Below, in pieces: positions 16,992 to 26,419 of a stretch of 64,000 bases of DNA (position 1 is its first letter; each line of letters starts with the position of its first letter). The DNA comes from Arthrobacter sp. B1805. GTDB lineage: Bacteria; Actinomycetota; Actinomycetes; Actinomycetales; Micrococcaceae. Location of the stretch: NCBI RefSeq assembly GCF_002929745.1, contig NZ_PJIQ01000002.1:1-64000 (forward strand), given 5' to 3'. Position numbers and translations under genes: made by a program. Below the pieces are notes generated by a model, which ran no database searches, was not told the origin of the DNA, and worked only from the letters and a program-made list of their open reading frames with translations.

Positions 16992-17438
16992 ATGAGCCAG
17001 CACCGCGCCGCACGCCGGCTGGGCCCGCTGCGCCTGGTTCGCTTCGTCGTCCAGGTGCTCCTCGGAGTCATCGTCCTCACCTGGGCGCCCACGGTCGCGC
17101 AGGCCGCGTTCTCCGGCGCTGCAGTGGCTCCGGTCACGGTCGGCACCTACGCGATTCCAGCTCCGGCCGGTGTCACGGGCAACTTCAGCTGTACCACGAA
17201 CAAGCTGTCGATGACGGTGAACCTGACGGATTTCGGTGCCGTCAATCGCGCGACCGGCTACACCGTGTCCCTGACGGCACCCAACGGGCAGGTCACCACC
17301 AACAACCTCGCGGCGAACACCCGCTCCACGGCGATCACCCGCTCGTCGAGCACCGTCGGCAACTACACGCTGCGGATCCGGGCGAACGTGGGCACCTGGA
17401 CGGGACAGAACCTCGAGCGCGTGCTCACCTGTCCCTGA
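16992..17438 (+). CDS. Small exported protein of unknown family
   Basis: A 148-residue protein. A Sec signal peptide spans about 1-38 (basic start, LVRFVVQVLLGVIVL, then APTVAQA). The mature part is a beta-rich domain with two Cys, one at about 61 and one in the last residues (LTCP). AGGAAGGA precedes the ATG. It lies 90 bases after the TasA-like gene on the same strand and is likely a partner in the same surface structure. No named family recognised. Confidence 0.68.
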   Translation: MSQHRAARRLGPLRLVRFVVQVLLGVIVLTWAPTVAQAAFSGAAVAPVTVGTYAIPAPAGVTGNFSCTTNKLSMTVNLTDFGAVNRATGYTVSLTAPNGQVTTNNLAANTRSTAITRSSSTVGNYTLRIRANVGTWTGQNLERVLTCP

Positions 17439-17450
17439 TCAGGAAAAGGA

Positions 17451-18158
17451 TCAGTGCGGACCGGCAGGACCGGGCACCACGATCCCGTTCTCGTACGCAT
17501 ACACGACGGCCTGCACGCGGTCCCGGAGATCGAGCTTGGTGAGGATCCGCCGCACGTGCGTCTTGATCGTCGCCTCGGACAGGAAGAAGCGTGCGGCCAG
17601 TTCCGCATTGGACAGCCCTTCGGCGATCGCCTCCAGCACTTCACGCTCCCGCGGCGTCAGTTCGCCGAGCCGGCGGTCGGGCACCCTGGCCGGGTGCGCC
17701 GGGGCCAACGACCTGACGTACGTCTCAAGCAGGCGCTGTGTCACGCGAGGGGCGACGACGGCATCCCCGCTGGCGACGACACGTACCGCGTGCACCAGGT
17801 CCTCGGGGGCGACGTCCTTGAGGAGGAACGCGGAAGCACCCGCCTGAAGGCCCGCGAAGGCGTATTCGTCGAGGTCGAACGTCGTCAGGATGATGATGCG
17901 CGAGCAGGACCCCGAGGCTGTGATCTGGCGTGTGGCCTCGATCCCGTCGCCCTGGGGCATCCGCACGTCCATCAGCACGACGTCCGGCAGCAGTTCAGCG
18001 GCAAGGCGGACGGCCTCGGTACCGGTCGAGGCCTCACCCACGATCTCCAGGTCGGACTCCCCCTCGAGGATCAGCCGGAATCCCATCCTGAGCAGCGGCT
18101 GGTCGTCAGCGAGCAGGACCCTGATCGGCGTATCCGGCGTGATGTCGTGCGCTGTCAT
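17451..18158 (-). CDS. NarL/FixJ-type response regulator
   Basis: A 235-residue regulator. The receiver domain carries the phosphoacceptor Asp64 (VLMDVRMP) with the acidic pair at about 18-19 and Lys in LLKDVAPE. A LuxR-type helix-turn-helix covers about 166-217 (LTPREREVLEAIAEGLSNAELA). It overlaps the sensor kinase gene by 53 bases. Together they form the last two genes of an ABC transporter operon, so they likely sense the transported compound or envelope stress. Confidence 0.93.
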   Translation of the reverse strand: MTAHDITPDTPIRVLLADDQPLLRMGFRLILEGESDLEIVGEASTGTEAVRLAAELLPDVVLMDVRMPQGDGIEATRQITASGSCSRIIILTTFDLDEYAFAGLQAGASAFLLKDVAPEDLVHAVRVVASGDAVVAPRVTQRLLETYVRSLAPAHPARVPDRRLGELTPREREVLEAIAEGLSNAELAARFFLSEATIKTHVRRILTKLDLRDRVQAVVYAYENGIVVPGPAGPH

Positions 18159-19428
18159 CTTTCTGTTTCCCCCGTTCGTGTCCCGACCCGTCGTCGGTGT
18201 CGGGGACTGTCAGATCCACTTCGACGAGCCACCCACCCGAGGGACGGCTTCCGACCTCGACCGTGCCCGCATAGATCGCGGCCCGCTCGCGCATCCCGGC
18301 GATGCCCTGCCCGGAGCCGAGGGAGACGACGGGCCCCATAGCTCCGCGACCGTCGTCGGCGACGCGCAGGGACACGGCTTTGCCCGTCCTGGTGATCGAG
18401 ATGTCCACCAGCGTAACCCCCTTGCCGTAGCGCAGTACGTTGGTCAGCGACTCCTGCAGGATCCGGTACACCGTCAGCTGGAACGCCGGGTCATCCGGCA
18501 ACCGCGGGCCGCTGGTGGTCACCCGGAGGGGCAGGCCCGCGGCACGAAAGCCGTCGAGGAGCTGCGCCAGGGAGCTCGACGCCGGTAGCGGCTCGAGCGA
18601 CTCACTGGCGGCCTCGGCGCGGAGCACACCCAGGACGCGTCGCATGTCTGCGATCGCCGTGCGTCCGGTGCCCGACAGCTCCCGCAGGACCGCGACCGCG
18701 CGGCCCGGGTCGCGCTTCATGACGACGGCTGCTCCGTCGGAGAGCGCCACCATGACGGTGAGCGAGTGAGCGACGACGTCGTGCATCTCGCGGGCGATGC
18801 GGTTCCGCTCTCCCGCCGAGGCCAGCTCGGCGTTGCGGGCCGCCCACTCCCGCAACTCACTCTCGTGCTCGCGATCGCGCCGCACCGTGACGCCGACTCC
18901 GACGGCGATCGCGAGGAACATGACGACGAACCCGCTCAGCAGCCAGATCACTCCCGGGGCATCGGCGAAGATCCCCACGGGAATGAGGAAGAGTGCCCCC
19001 ACCGAGAGGATCACGGCCGCGCCCGCCGCCAGCAGTGCCTTCTTCAGTGGATAGGTCGCTGCCACGGTGTAAAGCGCGATCATGGTGGCGACCGCTACGC
19101 TGCCGGCACCATCGGTGAGGAAGCTGACGGGTGGATCGAGCAGGGCGACGAACGCCAGGACGAGCATCGGGTGGCGCCGACGGAACACCAAGGCGCCCGC
19201 CGCGAGGACGATGCCCGGCAGCCCCAGCCAGCTGCCGTCCTCGAGGATCAGGAAGAGCGCGTTGGGAAAGGCCACCAGGAGGAACGCCAGAACCACGACG
19301 GCGTCCATAGCCCTCGGGTGACTGCGGAAGAACCGCCGCAGGGGACCCAACCGGCGGGCGTTGAGCTCGGTGAAGGAAACCGCGGCCGTTCGTTCCGCGG
19401 TTCCCTCCACCGAGAGTCTGTTACTCAT
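18106..19428 (-). CDS. Sensor histidine kinase (HisKA_3 / DesK type)
   Basis: A 440-residue membrane kinase with several hydrophobic helices at about 40-180 and no large extracellular loop. The HisKA_3 phosphoacceptor is His216 in EMHDVVAHSL. The HATPase region has TNVLRYGKG and DDGRG. It pairs with the overlapping NarL-type regulator. Its gene lies 32 bases downstream of the ABC permease gene. Confidence 0.92.
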   Translation of the reverse strand: MSNRLSVEGTAERTAAVSFTELNARRLGPLRRFFRSHPRAMDAVVVLAFLLVAFPNALFLILEDGSWLGLPGIVLAAGALVFRRRHPMLVLAFVALLDPPVSFLTDGAGSVAVATMIALYTVAATYPLKKALLAAGAAVILSVGALFLIPVGIFADAPGVIWLLSGFVVMFLAIAVGVGVTVRRDREHESELREWAARNAELASAGERNRIAREMHDVVAHSLTVMVALSDGAAVVMKRDPGRAVAVLRELSGTGRTAIADMRRVLGVLRAEAASESLEPLPASSSLAQLLDGFRAAGLPLRVTTSGPRLPDDPAFQLTVYRILQESLTNVLRYGKGVTLVDISITRTGKAVSLRVADDGRGAMGPVVSLGSGQGIAGMRERAAIYAGTVEVGSRPSGGWLVEVDLTVPDTDDGSGHERGKQKDDSARHHAGYADQGPAR

Positions 19429-19460
19429 GGGCGGGGGTCATGAAAGGTGTTCGGGGATTC

Positions 19461-20348
19461 TCACACGTCCCGCTTCTTGGCGACCACGAGAGCGATGACC
19501 AGGAGTACGAGGGCCCAGGCGGCCATGACGAGCCCGCCTTGCCACTGGGTCAGGGCGTCCTCGGCGACCTCGACGGCAACCATCTGCTCCCCCGCGTCCG
19601 CCGGCAGGAATCGCGCGGCGTCCGGGATCCAGTCGGCGATGCCGGAGAGGAGTTGAACGATGATCGGCAGGACGAAGAAGATGCCGACGGCGGTGACCAC
19701 GCCACCGGCGGTGTTGCGGAGCAGGATGCCGATGGACATCGAGATCACCGCGACGAGTGCCAGGAATGTACCGGTGTTGATGACGCTCGCCAGGACGCCG
19801 TCCTCGCTCAGCGCGAAGTCCAGGTTCTCACCCCGGAGGATGGGCTGGGCAACGAGGTAGGACACCAGCGCGCTCACGAACCCCACGACGAAGGCGACGA
19901 CTGCGATGATGACCGTCTTGGCCAGGAGAGCCGGAACGCGCTTCGGCACGGCGACCATGGTGGACCGGATCATTCCGGTGGTCCATTCGGAGGCGATCAG
20001 GACCACAGCCAGGGACGCGATCAGCAGCTGACCGAAGGCGAGCCCCGACGACGGCGTGGTCAACGCCTGGAAACCCGGACTCCCGGGGCCCTCGGTGGGT
20101 GTGCGGAATTCTGCAGGCACGCTCGGGTCGTTGATGGACTGGGCCATCATCGTGAGCGACCATGCGAACAGCGCCGCGAGTCCCACCATGACGACGACGG
20201 TGGAGACGATGAGGATGACCGTGGAGGGAACCGTCGTGACCTTGATCCACTCGGACTTCATGACGCGGCCGAAGTTCACACCCGGGCCGGTCTCGCGGTG
20301 CTGGCGCGGCCGCGATGGAGCCGGCGCGCTTGATGTCGAGGTTGCCAT
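19461..20348 (-). CDS. ABC-2 type transporter permease
   Basis: A 295-residue permease with six predicted membrane helices, preceded by a Ser/Pro/Arg-rich cytosolic tail. FGRVMKSEWIKVTTVPST is the usual start of ABC-2 permeases paired with BcrA-like ATPases. The ATG at 20348 follows GAAGGA; the longer open frame to 20807 is antisense-like shadow of the ATPase gene. It lies two bases after the ATPase stop. Confidence 0.9.
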   Translation of the reverse strand: MATSTSSAPAPSRPRQHRETGPGVNFGRVMKSEWIKVTTVPSTVILIVSTVVVMVGLAALFAWSLTMMAQSINDPSVPAEFRTPTEGPGSPGFQALTTPSSGLAFGQLLIASLAVVLIASEWTTGMIRSTMVAVPKRVPALLAKTVIIAVVAFVVGFVSALVSYLVAQPILRGENLDFALSEDGVLASVINTGTFLALVAVISMSIGILLRNTAGGVVTAVGIFFVLPIIVQLLSGIADWIPDAARFLPADAGEQMVAVEVAEDALTQWQGGLVMAAWALVLLVIALVVAKKRDV

Positions 20349-20350
20349 GG

Positions 20351-21298
20351 TCAGCGTCCTTCCAGTGGAGCCACGGCCTCGGAGGCGTCGGGCAGGGAGT
20401 GTGAGTGGTACTCGACTTCTGTCTGGGTGAGCTGCATATAAGCGTCCTCGAGGGACACCTGCAGCGGAGTGAGCTCGTAGACGAGCACGCGGTCGCGCAG
20501 CGCGACCTCCGCAATGCGGCGGGCGTCGACTCCGGTGATCTCGATCAGTTCGGGCTCGAGCACCTGCGAGGTCACGCCCTCTCCCGCGAGGCTCGCGAGG
20601 AGGTCCTGGGGTCGGTCGGCGCGCACGCGGACGCGGGCCCTGCCCTGCCCGTCGATGATCGACTGGATGGGCGCGTCGGCGATGATGCGTCCGCGACCGA
20701 TGACGATCAGATGGTCTGCCGTGAGGGCCATCTCCGACATGAGGTGCGAGGACAGGAAGACGGTGCGGCCCTCGGCTGCCAGGCCCTTGGCCAGGTGGCG
20801 GACCCACTGGACGCCTTCCGGGTCGAGCCCGTTGACGGGTTCGTCGAGGATCACCGTGTGGGGATCACCGAGCAGGGCGGCTGCGATACCGAGCCGCTGG
20901 CCCATGCCGAGGGAGAAGCCGCCGACCCGCTTCTTCGCCACGGGACCGAGGCCGGTGAGCTCGATGACGTCCTTCACGCGGCTGTTCGGGATGCCGTGGG
21001 TCGCTGCCATGGCGCGGAGGTGGTTGTAGGCCGAGCGTTTGGTGTGGACGGCCTTGGCGTCCAGGAGCGCGCCCACCTCGCGCAGTGGGGCTTTGTGCTG
21101 GGCGTAGGGCTTGCCATTGACGGTGACGTGCCCGCCACTCGGGTTGTCGAGGCCCACGATCATCCGCATCGTGGTGGACTTGCCGGCTCCGTTCGGGCCG
21201 AGGAAGCCCGTCACCCTTCCGGGCTGGACGGTGAACGAGACGGCGTCGACCGCCGCTTTCGCGCCGTAGCGCTTCGAGAGGGCCTGTGCCTCGATCAT
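20351..21298 (-). CDS. ABC transporter ATP-binding protein (BcrA-like)
   Basis: A 315-residue ATPase with Walker A GPNGAGKST near 35, signature SLGMGQRLGIA, Walker B TVILDEPVNGLD and the switch His in SSHLMSE. It drives the ABC-2 permease downstream. The signature is LGMGQ rather than LSGGQ, as in BcrA-like proteins. First gene of the ATPase-permease-kinase-regulator operon, AAAGGA before the ATG. Substrate unknown, possibly an antimicrobial peptide or lipid. Confidence 0.92.
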   Translation of the reverse strand: MIEAQALSKRYGAKAAVDAVSFTVQPGRVTGFLGPNGAGKSTTMRMIVGLDNPSGGHVTVNGKPYAQHKAPLREVGALLDAKAVHTKRSAYNHLRAMAATHGIPNSRVKDVIELTGLGPVAKKRVGGFSLGMGQRLGIAAALLGDPHTVILDEPVNGLDPEGVQWVRHLAKGLAAEGRTVFLSSHLMSEMALTADHLIVIGRGRIIADAPIQSIIDGQGRARVRVRADRPQDLLASLAGEGVTSQVLEPELIEITGVDARRIAEVALRDRVLVYELTPLQVSLEDAYMQLTQTEVEYHSHSLPDASEAVAPLEGR

Positions 21299-21407
21299 GG
21301 TGCGTCCTTTGCCTGTCGACGTCGTTCCGTGCCGCTGGTGCGGCTCCTGTCATCAACAGTAGGTCGGGGACCGCGGCCGGTCACCGCCCCCAGGGATGAT
21401 CACTGCC

Positions 21408-21443
21408 CCGGCAGCAGTACGTCTTTCGGACGACTGCTGCCGG
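21408..21443 (-). terminator. Terminator of the DrrAB-like exporter operon
   Basis: A 15-bp stem with one bulged base (CCGGCAGCAGT arm) and a TTTCG loop, 15 bases past the permease stop. Confidence 0.7.
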
Positions 21444-21457
21444 CACAGGACACTCCA

Positions 21458-22336
21458 TCAGCGGCTGCTGATCGAGGCGAACTTCCTGATGCACAGGGGC
21501 ACGAAGATGACCAGCATCAGGATCGCTCCGACCAGGACCGTGAGGACCGCGTTCTGCATGGGCCACGCATCCGGGACGGGGACGGTGCCCGTGTTGCCGA
21601 ACAGCTCTCGGACCGCCTGCACCAACGCCGACACGGGATTCCAGTTCGCGAAGGTCTCCAGCGGCCCGGGTAGATTCTGGGCCTGGACGAAAGCGTTGGA
21701 GATGAAGGTCAGGGGGAACAGGATCATGAAGGATGCGTTGTTGATGACCTCCGGCGACTTCACCGACATGCCGAGGAGTGCCATGACCCAGCTGAAGGCG
21801 TAGGAGAAGAGGAGCAGAAGCCCTATCCCCGCGACCATGCTTGCCGGGGAGGTGTTGACGCGCCAGCCGACCAGGGCTCCGGTGCCCATCATGATGACCA
21901 CCGAGAGCGTGTTCAGCACGAGGTCGCTGTTCGTCCGGCCCACGAGTACGGCGGAGGAACTCATGGGCAGCGTCCGGAAGCGGTCGATGATGCCGTCCTT
22001 CAGGTCCTGCGCCATGGCGGAACCGGAGAAGGTGGAACCGAAGATCACGGTCTGCGCGAAGATCCCCGCCATGAGGTACTGCGTATAGTCACTCCCCTCG
22101 ACCTGGATGGAACCTCCGTAGATCTGGCTGAAGAGCAGCACGAACATGATCGGCTGGAGGACGGCGAAGACCAGCATGTCCGGCGATCGCTTGAGTTTGA
22201 TGAGGTTCCTCTTGGTGACGGTCCATCCGTCGGAGAACCACATCGACACGTCCGACGGCTGCTGCGGAGCACCGGCCCCCGCAGGGCGGGAGTGCTGGTT
22301 GTCGGGCTGCCGGTCGTTCGGCGCCAGTACGCTCAT
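21458..22336 (-). CDS. ABC-2 permease, DrrB type
   Basis: A 292-residue permease with an N-terminal Pro/Gln/Ser-rich tail then six helices. TKRNLIKLKRSPDMLVF and the FSQIYGGSI region match daunorubicin-resistance-type DrrB permeases. It overlaps the ATPase gene by four bases (ATGA), and AAGGAG precedes the start. With the ATPase it forms a drug or lipid exporter. Confidence 0.9.
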   Translation of the reverse strand: MSVLAPNDRQPDNQHSRPAGAGAPQQPSDVSMWFSDGWTVTKRNLIKLKRSPDMLVFAVLQPIMFVLLFSQIYGGSIQVEGSDYTQYLMAGIFAQTVIFGSTFSGSAMAQDLKDGIIDRFRTLPMSSSAVLVGRTNSDLVLNTLSVVIMMGTGALVGWRVNTSPASMVAGIGLLLLFSYAFSWVMALLGMSVKSPEVINNASFMILFPLTFISNAFVQAQNLPGPLETFANWNPVSALVQAVRELFGNTGTVPVPDAWPMQNAVLTVLVGAILMLVIFVPLCIRKFASISSR

Positions 22337-23322
22337 GCTGCAGGCTCCTTCTGGTGCGACGCTTCCTCGGTGTCCTCCGCGCGGTGTCCGGTCAGCTGCA
22401 GGAAGACGTCGTCGAGGCTTGGGCGCCTCATGCCGGCGTCGTGCAGTTCGATGCCGCGCTCGCCGAGCTCGGACAGGATGTACTGGAGGGCCCGTGGGCC
22501 CTCGTTGACGGTCACCTCGATGCTGCGGCCGTCGCCGCCGACCACCGGATCCCCGGAACCGTGACGTCCCAGAATCTCGCGGGCTGATGCGGCGTCGGCG
22601 GCATCGACGAGGGACACCACGACGCGGTGCCCGCCGATCTGCGCCTTCAGCTGGTCTGCCGTACCTTCCGCGATGGCCCTGCCACCGTCGATCACGGTGA
22701 TGTCGTCGGAGAGCTGGTCCGCCTCCTCGAGGTACTGCGTGGTGAGGAGCAGCGTGGTGCCGTCCCGCACGAGCTCCTTGATGATGCCCCACAGCGAGAG
22801 CCTGCTGCGCGGGTCCAGGCCCGTCGTCGGCTCGTCGAGGAAGAGGATCTTCGGGTTGATGACGAGGGCCCCGGCGAGGTCGATCCGCCGCCGCATGCCG
22901 CCCGAGAAGCCTTTGACCGGGCGGTTGCCGGCCTCGGTGAGTTCGAACTGGTCGATGAGTTCCTGCGCACGGCGCCGTGACTCGCGAGCACCCAGGTGGT
23001 AGAGCCGGCCGACCATGTCGAGGTTCTCGAACCCGGTGAGGTTCTCGTCCACGGCGGAGTACTGGCCGGAGACACCGATGATGCGACGGGCTGCCTTGGG
23101 GTCACGGACGACGTCGATACCGTCGATGTGTGCGGTACCCGCCGTGGGCTGGATGAGTGTGGTCAGGATCTTCACGACGGTCGTCTTACCCGCGCCATTC
23201 GGCCCCAGGAGGGCCTTGACCGTGCCCTGCGGAACGGAGAGATCCATGCCGTCGAGAGCGGGGACCGGCCCGCTCTTCGACGAGTAGGTTTTCTTCAGAC
23301 CTTGTGCCTCGATGATTGCCAT
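22333..23322 (-). CDS. ABC transporter ATP-binding protein, DrrA type
   Basis: A 329-residue ATPase with Walker A GPNGAGKTT near 40, signature FSGGMRRRIDLA, Walker B ILFLDEPTTGLD and a DrrA-type C-terminal extension (PSLDDVFLQLTG). There is no clear ribosome binding site. A TACGCT hexamer (23330-23335 on the minus strand) ends 7 bases before the ATG, so translation may be leaderless. The MFS gene stop is 33 bases upstream. Confidence 0.92.
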   Translation of the reverse strand: MAIIEAQGLKKTYSSKSGPVPALDGMDLSVPQGTVKALLGPNGAGKTTVVKILTTLIQPTAGTAHIDGIDVVRDPKAARRIIGVSGQYSAVDENLTGFENLDMVGRLYHLGARESRRRAQELIDQFELTEAGNRPVKGFSGGMRRRIDLAGALVINPKILFLDEPTTGLDPRSRLSLWGIIKELVRDGTTLLLTTQYLEEADQLSDDITVIDGGRAIAEGTADQLKAQIGGHRVVVSLVDAADAASAREILGRHGSGDPVVGGDGRSIEVTVNEGPRALQYILSELGERGIELHDAGMRRPSLDDVFLQLTGHRAEDTEEASHQKEPAA

Positions 23323-23355
23323 GCTGCACAGCGTAGGACCAGCACGGCGGCTCTC

Positions 23356-24576
23356 CTAGGGACTTCGGTCAGAACCTGTCCGCAATGCTTCGGGCGCGTG
23401 GTCGGAGCGCTCCCGGGCGGCGGGAGCGACCAGGAAGGACGCCAGGACGGCGACCCCGACGGCGAGCAGCGCGTTGCGGATGCCCACGACGTCACCGAGG
23501 AAGCCGATGAGGGGTGGGCCGGCGAGGAATGCGGTGTAGCCGATGGTGGACACCACGGAAACACGCGCGGCCGCGCGCTCGGGTTCGTCCGCTGCGGCCG
23601 ACATGCCCATGGGAAACCCGAGCGCCGCCCCCGCACCCCAGAGAATGGCGCCGACGGCGGCGAGCGGAACGGTCGGGGCGACGACGAACAGGACGAGTCC
23701 CGCGAGGGACGAGCCGAGGCTGGCCTGCAGCACCCGGACGCGGCCGAACCTGTCGATCAGGCCTCCGCCCACGAATCGCAGCGAGGTCATGGCGGCCACG
23801 AACACCGCGAACATGATGGCACCCGTACTCTCGGTGGTCCCCAGACCGTCCACACTGGCCTTCGCGACCCAGTCGTTCGCCGCGCCCTCTGTCAGTGCCG
23901 CCCCCAGGACCACGAGCCCGATCAGGAGGGTACGCGGCTCTGCCCACGCACCGAATCCCTTGCTCCTGGACCCCTGCTGCTCCGTTCCGACGGCTTGGGG
24001 CACTTCCTTCTCCTCGGGCAGGAAGTATCGCGGCGTCCACAGCGAGACGACCAGGCTGAGCACGGCGACAGCCGCCAGATGAGCGGGCAGTCCGACCTCC
24101 AGAGCGGACAGGCCGGCGCCTATCAGCGCGCCCACGAAGGCCCCTCCACTGAACGCCGCATGGAACCGCGGCATGATGGTGCGCCCGACCCGTCGTTCGA
24201 CGTCGGCTCCCTCGATGTTCTGGCCCACGTCCCACAGGGCTATGCCGCACCCGAAGAGGAACAGGCCGATGGCGACGAGGGGCACCGAGACCGCCCCCAG
24301 TCCCGATGCGACGGCGATCGCGCCCAGAGCGGCAGCGGTTCCACCGAGGCGGACCGTGTTCGCGGTACCGAAGCGGGCGGCAACGACGCCGGCCAGCGGA
24401 AGGGAGAGCACGGAGCCGACGGCGCCGATCAGCAGGAGGCTCCCCATCTGCCCGGATCCCAGGCCGAGCGTGCTGGAGGCAGCGGGGATGCGGGCGGCCC
24501 AACTGGCGAAGACGAGGCCGTTCAGTCCGAAGATGGCATAGGTGGCGAACACGGCGGATCGGACGGGTGGCTTCAC
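23356..24576 (-). CDS. Major facilitator superfamily transporter
   Basis: A 406-residue protein with about 12 membrane helices. SWAARIPAASSTLGL and GFGCGIALWDVGQNIEGA-like segments match the YbjJ-type MFS subgroup. The GTG at 24576 is favoured: TACGGT (24583-24588, minus strand) ends 6 bases before it, giving a leaderless start. A TTG at 24612 would extend it by 12 residues. Substrate unknown. It lies upstream of the DrrAB-like pair on the same strand. Confidence 0.82.
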   Translation of the reverse strand: MKPPVRSAVFATYAIFGLNGLVFASWAARIPAASSTLGLGSGQMGSLLLIGAVGSVLSLPLAGVVAARFGTANTVRLGGTAAALGAIAVASGLGAVSVPLVAIGLFLFGCGIALWDVGQNIEGADVERRVGRTIMPRFHAAFSGGAFVGALIGAGLSALEVGLPAHLAAVAVLSLVVSLWTPRYFLPEEKEVPQAVGTEQQGSRSKGFGAWAEPRTLLIGLVVLGAALTEGAANDWVAKASVDGLGTTESTGAIMFAVFVAAMTSLRFVGGGLIDRFGRVRVLQASLGSSLAGLVLFVVAPTVPLAAVGAILWGAGAALGFPMGMSAAADEPERAAARVSVVSTIGYTAFLAGPPLIGFLGDVVGIRNALLAVGVAVLASFLVAPAARERSDHAPEALRTGSDRSP

Positions 24577-24639
24577 CCTGCAACCGTAGGCGGGCGTGAC
24601 GTCGCACCACAAACGCCGCCCGTTACAACCGCCGCGGAG

Positions 24640-24683
24640 TTATCCACCGATTGTGGACAAGGCTGTGGAAGGACTGTGGACGA
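24640..24683. promoter_or_regulatory. Second DnaA-box-like cluster
   Basis: TTATCCACC (24640-24648), perfect TGTGGACAA (24652-24660), TGTGGAAGG (24664-24672) and TGTGGACGA (24675-24683) within 44 bases, between the MFS and ABC-F genes. Confidence 0.55.
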
Positions 24684-24691
24684 GCGGCGCC

Positions 24692-26374
24692 CTAGCGTGC
24701 CCGGACGACTCTGTTCTCGTCCCAGACGGGCTCCTTGGTCTCGTAGACCTTGCCGTCCGACCCGAAGACGAGGAACCTGTCGAAGCTCCGCGCGAACCAG
24801 CGGTCATGGGTGACGGCCATGACCGTGCCTTCGAAGGCGCCGATCGCACGCTCGAGGGCCTCCGCCGAATGCAGGTCCAGGTTGTCCGTCGGCTCGTCGA
24901 GCAGCAGCAGGGTCGCACCGGACAGTTCGAGCAGCAGGATCTGCAGGCGAGCCTGCTGGCCACCGGACAGGGAGTCGTAGGGCTGCTCCGCCTGCGGTGC
25001 CAGTCCGTAGCGGTCCAGCACCGCTGATGCGGCTTCGCGGCCCAGGCCCGACCGGTGCTCGTCGCCACGATGCAGGATGTCGATGAGGGTGCGCCCGAGG
25101 AGGTCGGGGCGCGAGTGTGTCTGCGCGAAGAACCCGGGCCGGATGCGGGCCCCGAGCTTCACCGAACCCTCGTGGGGCACGTGCGCGATGTCGACCTCCG
25201 ACACCGGCATGTGCTCCTTGTCCGGATCGGACCCGCCGGCCGCCAGAAGCCGCAGGAAGTGCGACTTCCCCGAGCCGTTCGAGCCCAGGACACCCACCCG
25301 GTCCCCGAACCAGATCTCCGTGCTGAAGGGCTTCATCAGGCCGCTGAGTTCGAGTTTCTGGGCGACGACGGCACGCTTGGCGGTCCTGCCACCCTGCAAG
25401 CGCATGGACACGTTCTGCTCCAGCGGGATTGCTTCGGGTGGCCCTGCCTCGAGGAACTTCGCGAGGCGGGTCTGCGCTGCGTGGTACCTGTTGGCCATGT
25501 CGGACCGGAATGCCGCCTTGTTCTTGTACATGTTGACGAGTTCCTTGAGCTTGATGTGCTCCTCGTCCCAGCGCTTGCGCAGTTCCTCGAACCGAGCGTT
25601 CCGGTCCTCGCGCGCCTTCAGGTAGGTCTCGAAACCGCCGCCATGGGTCCACGACGACGCTCCCAGCACACCGGGTTCGAGCGTCACGATGCGCGTCGCG
25701 GCGTTGGCCAGCAGCTCCCGGTCGTGGCTGACGAACAGGACGGACTTCTTGGACTCGCGGAGCTTCGCCTCCAGCCAGCGCTTGCCCGGAACGTCCAGGT
25801 AGTTGTCGGGCTCGTCGAGGAGCAGCAGTTCATCGGGCCCGGAGAACAGTGCTTCCAGCACGAGCCGCTTCTGCTCTCCACCGGAGAGCGACGACGCCGC
25901 ACGGTACTGCGCGCGGTCGAAGGGTATTCCCAGGGCGGCCATCGTGACCTCGTCCCACGTGGTCTCCAGTTCGTAGCCGCCGGCATCGCCCCAATCGGCG
26001 ATGGCCTGCGCGTACTTCATCTGCGTGGGCTCGTCGTCGGCCTCCATCATGGCGAGCTCGGCGTCCTCGACGCGTTTCGCGGCCGCGGCCAGGACCGGCG
26101 GGGCTGCGGTGACCAGGAGATCCCGGACCGTGGTGTCGTCGCGCACCTGGCCGACGAACTGCCTCATGATACCCATGCTTCCCGACCGGCTCACGGAACC
26201 CTCGTCGGGCGCGAGGTCGCCGGAGATGATCCGCAGCAGCGTCGTCTTGCCGGTACCGTTCGGCCCGATCAACGCCGTCTTGTGGCCGTCACCGACCTTG
26301 AAGGCGACGCCGTTGAGCAGTTGCCTGCCGTCGGAGAGGAAGTAGTCGATACCTGATACGTCGAGATGTGCCAC
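24692..26374 (-). CDS. ABC-F family ATPase
   Basis: A 560-residue soluble protein with two ABC domains and no membrane helices. Walker A motifs are GPNGTGKTT near 38 and GSNGSGKSH near 345; signatures are SLSGGEQKR and SLSGGQQAR; a charged linker lies at about 240-300. ABC-F proteins act on the ribosome, as antibiotic protection or translation factors. The start is GTG at 26374. The type (EttA-like, Uup-like or resistance) cannot be fixed without comparison. Confidence 0.9.
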   Translation of the reverse strand: MAHLDVSGIDYFLSDGRQLLNGVAFKVGDGHKTALIGPNGTGKTTLLRIISGDLAPDEGSVSRSGSMGIMRQFVGQVRDDTTVRDLLVTAAPPVLAAAAKRVEDAELAMMEADDEPTQMKYAQAIADWGDAGGYELETTWDEVTMAALGIPFDRAQYRAASSLSGGEQKRLVLEALFSGPDELLLLDEPDNYLDVPGKRWLEAKLRESKKSVLFVSHDRELLANAATRIVTLEPGVLGASSWTHGGGFETYLKAREDRNARFEELRKRWDEEHIKLKELVNMYKNKAAFRSDMANRYHAAQTRLAKFLEAGPPEAIPLEQNVSMRLQGGRTAKRAVVAQKLELSGLMKPFSTEIWFGDRVGVLGSNGSGKSHFLRLLAAGGSDPDKEHMPVSEVDIAHVPHEGSVKLGARIRPGFFAQTHSRPDLLGRTLIDILHRGDEHRSGLGREAASAVLDRYGLAPQAEQPYDSLSGGQQARLQILLLELSGATLLLLDEPTDNLDLHSAEALERAIGAFEGTVMAVTHDRWFARSFDRFLVFGSDGKVYETKEPVWDENRVVRAR

Positions 26375-26419
26375 GAGTCCAGTGTTCCATCCGGAACGGA
26401 CCCGCTGCGTCGACGGACT

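Noticed and set aside
19461-20807. Extended 448-residue version of the ABC permease
   Set aside because: The first 153 residues lie out of frame inside the ATPase gene; a good ribosome site precedes 20348.
22996-24813. A 605-residue plus-strand frame
   Set aside because: It lies antisense to the ABC ATPase and MFS genes and is low-complexity, Arg/Gly/Asp-rich.
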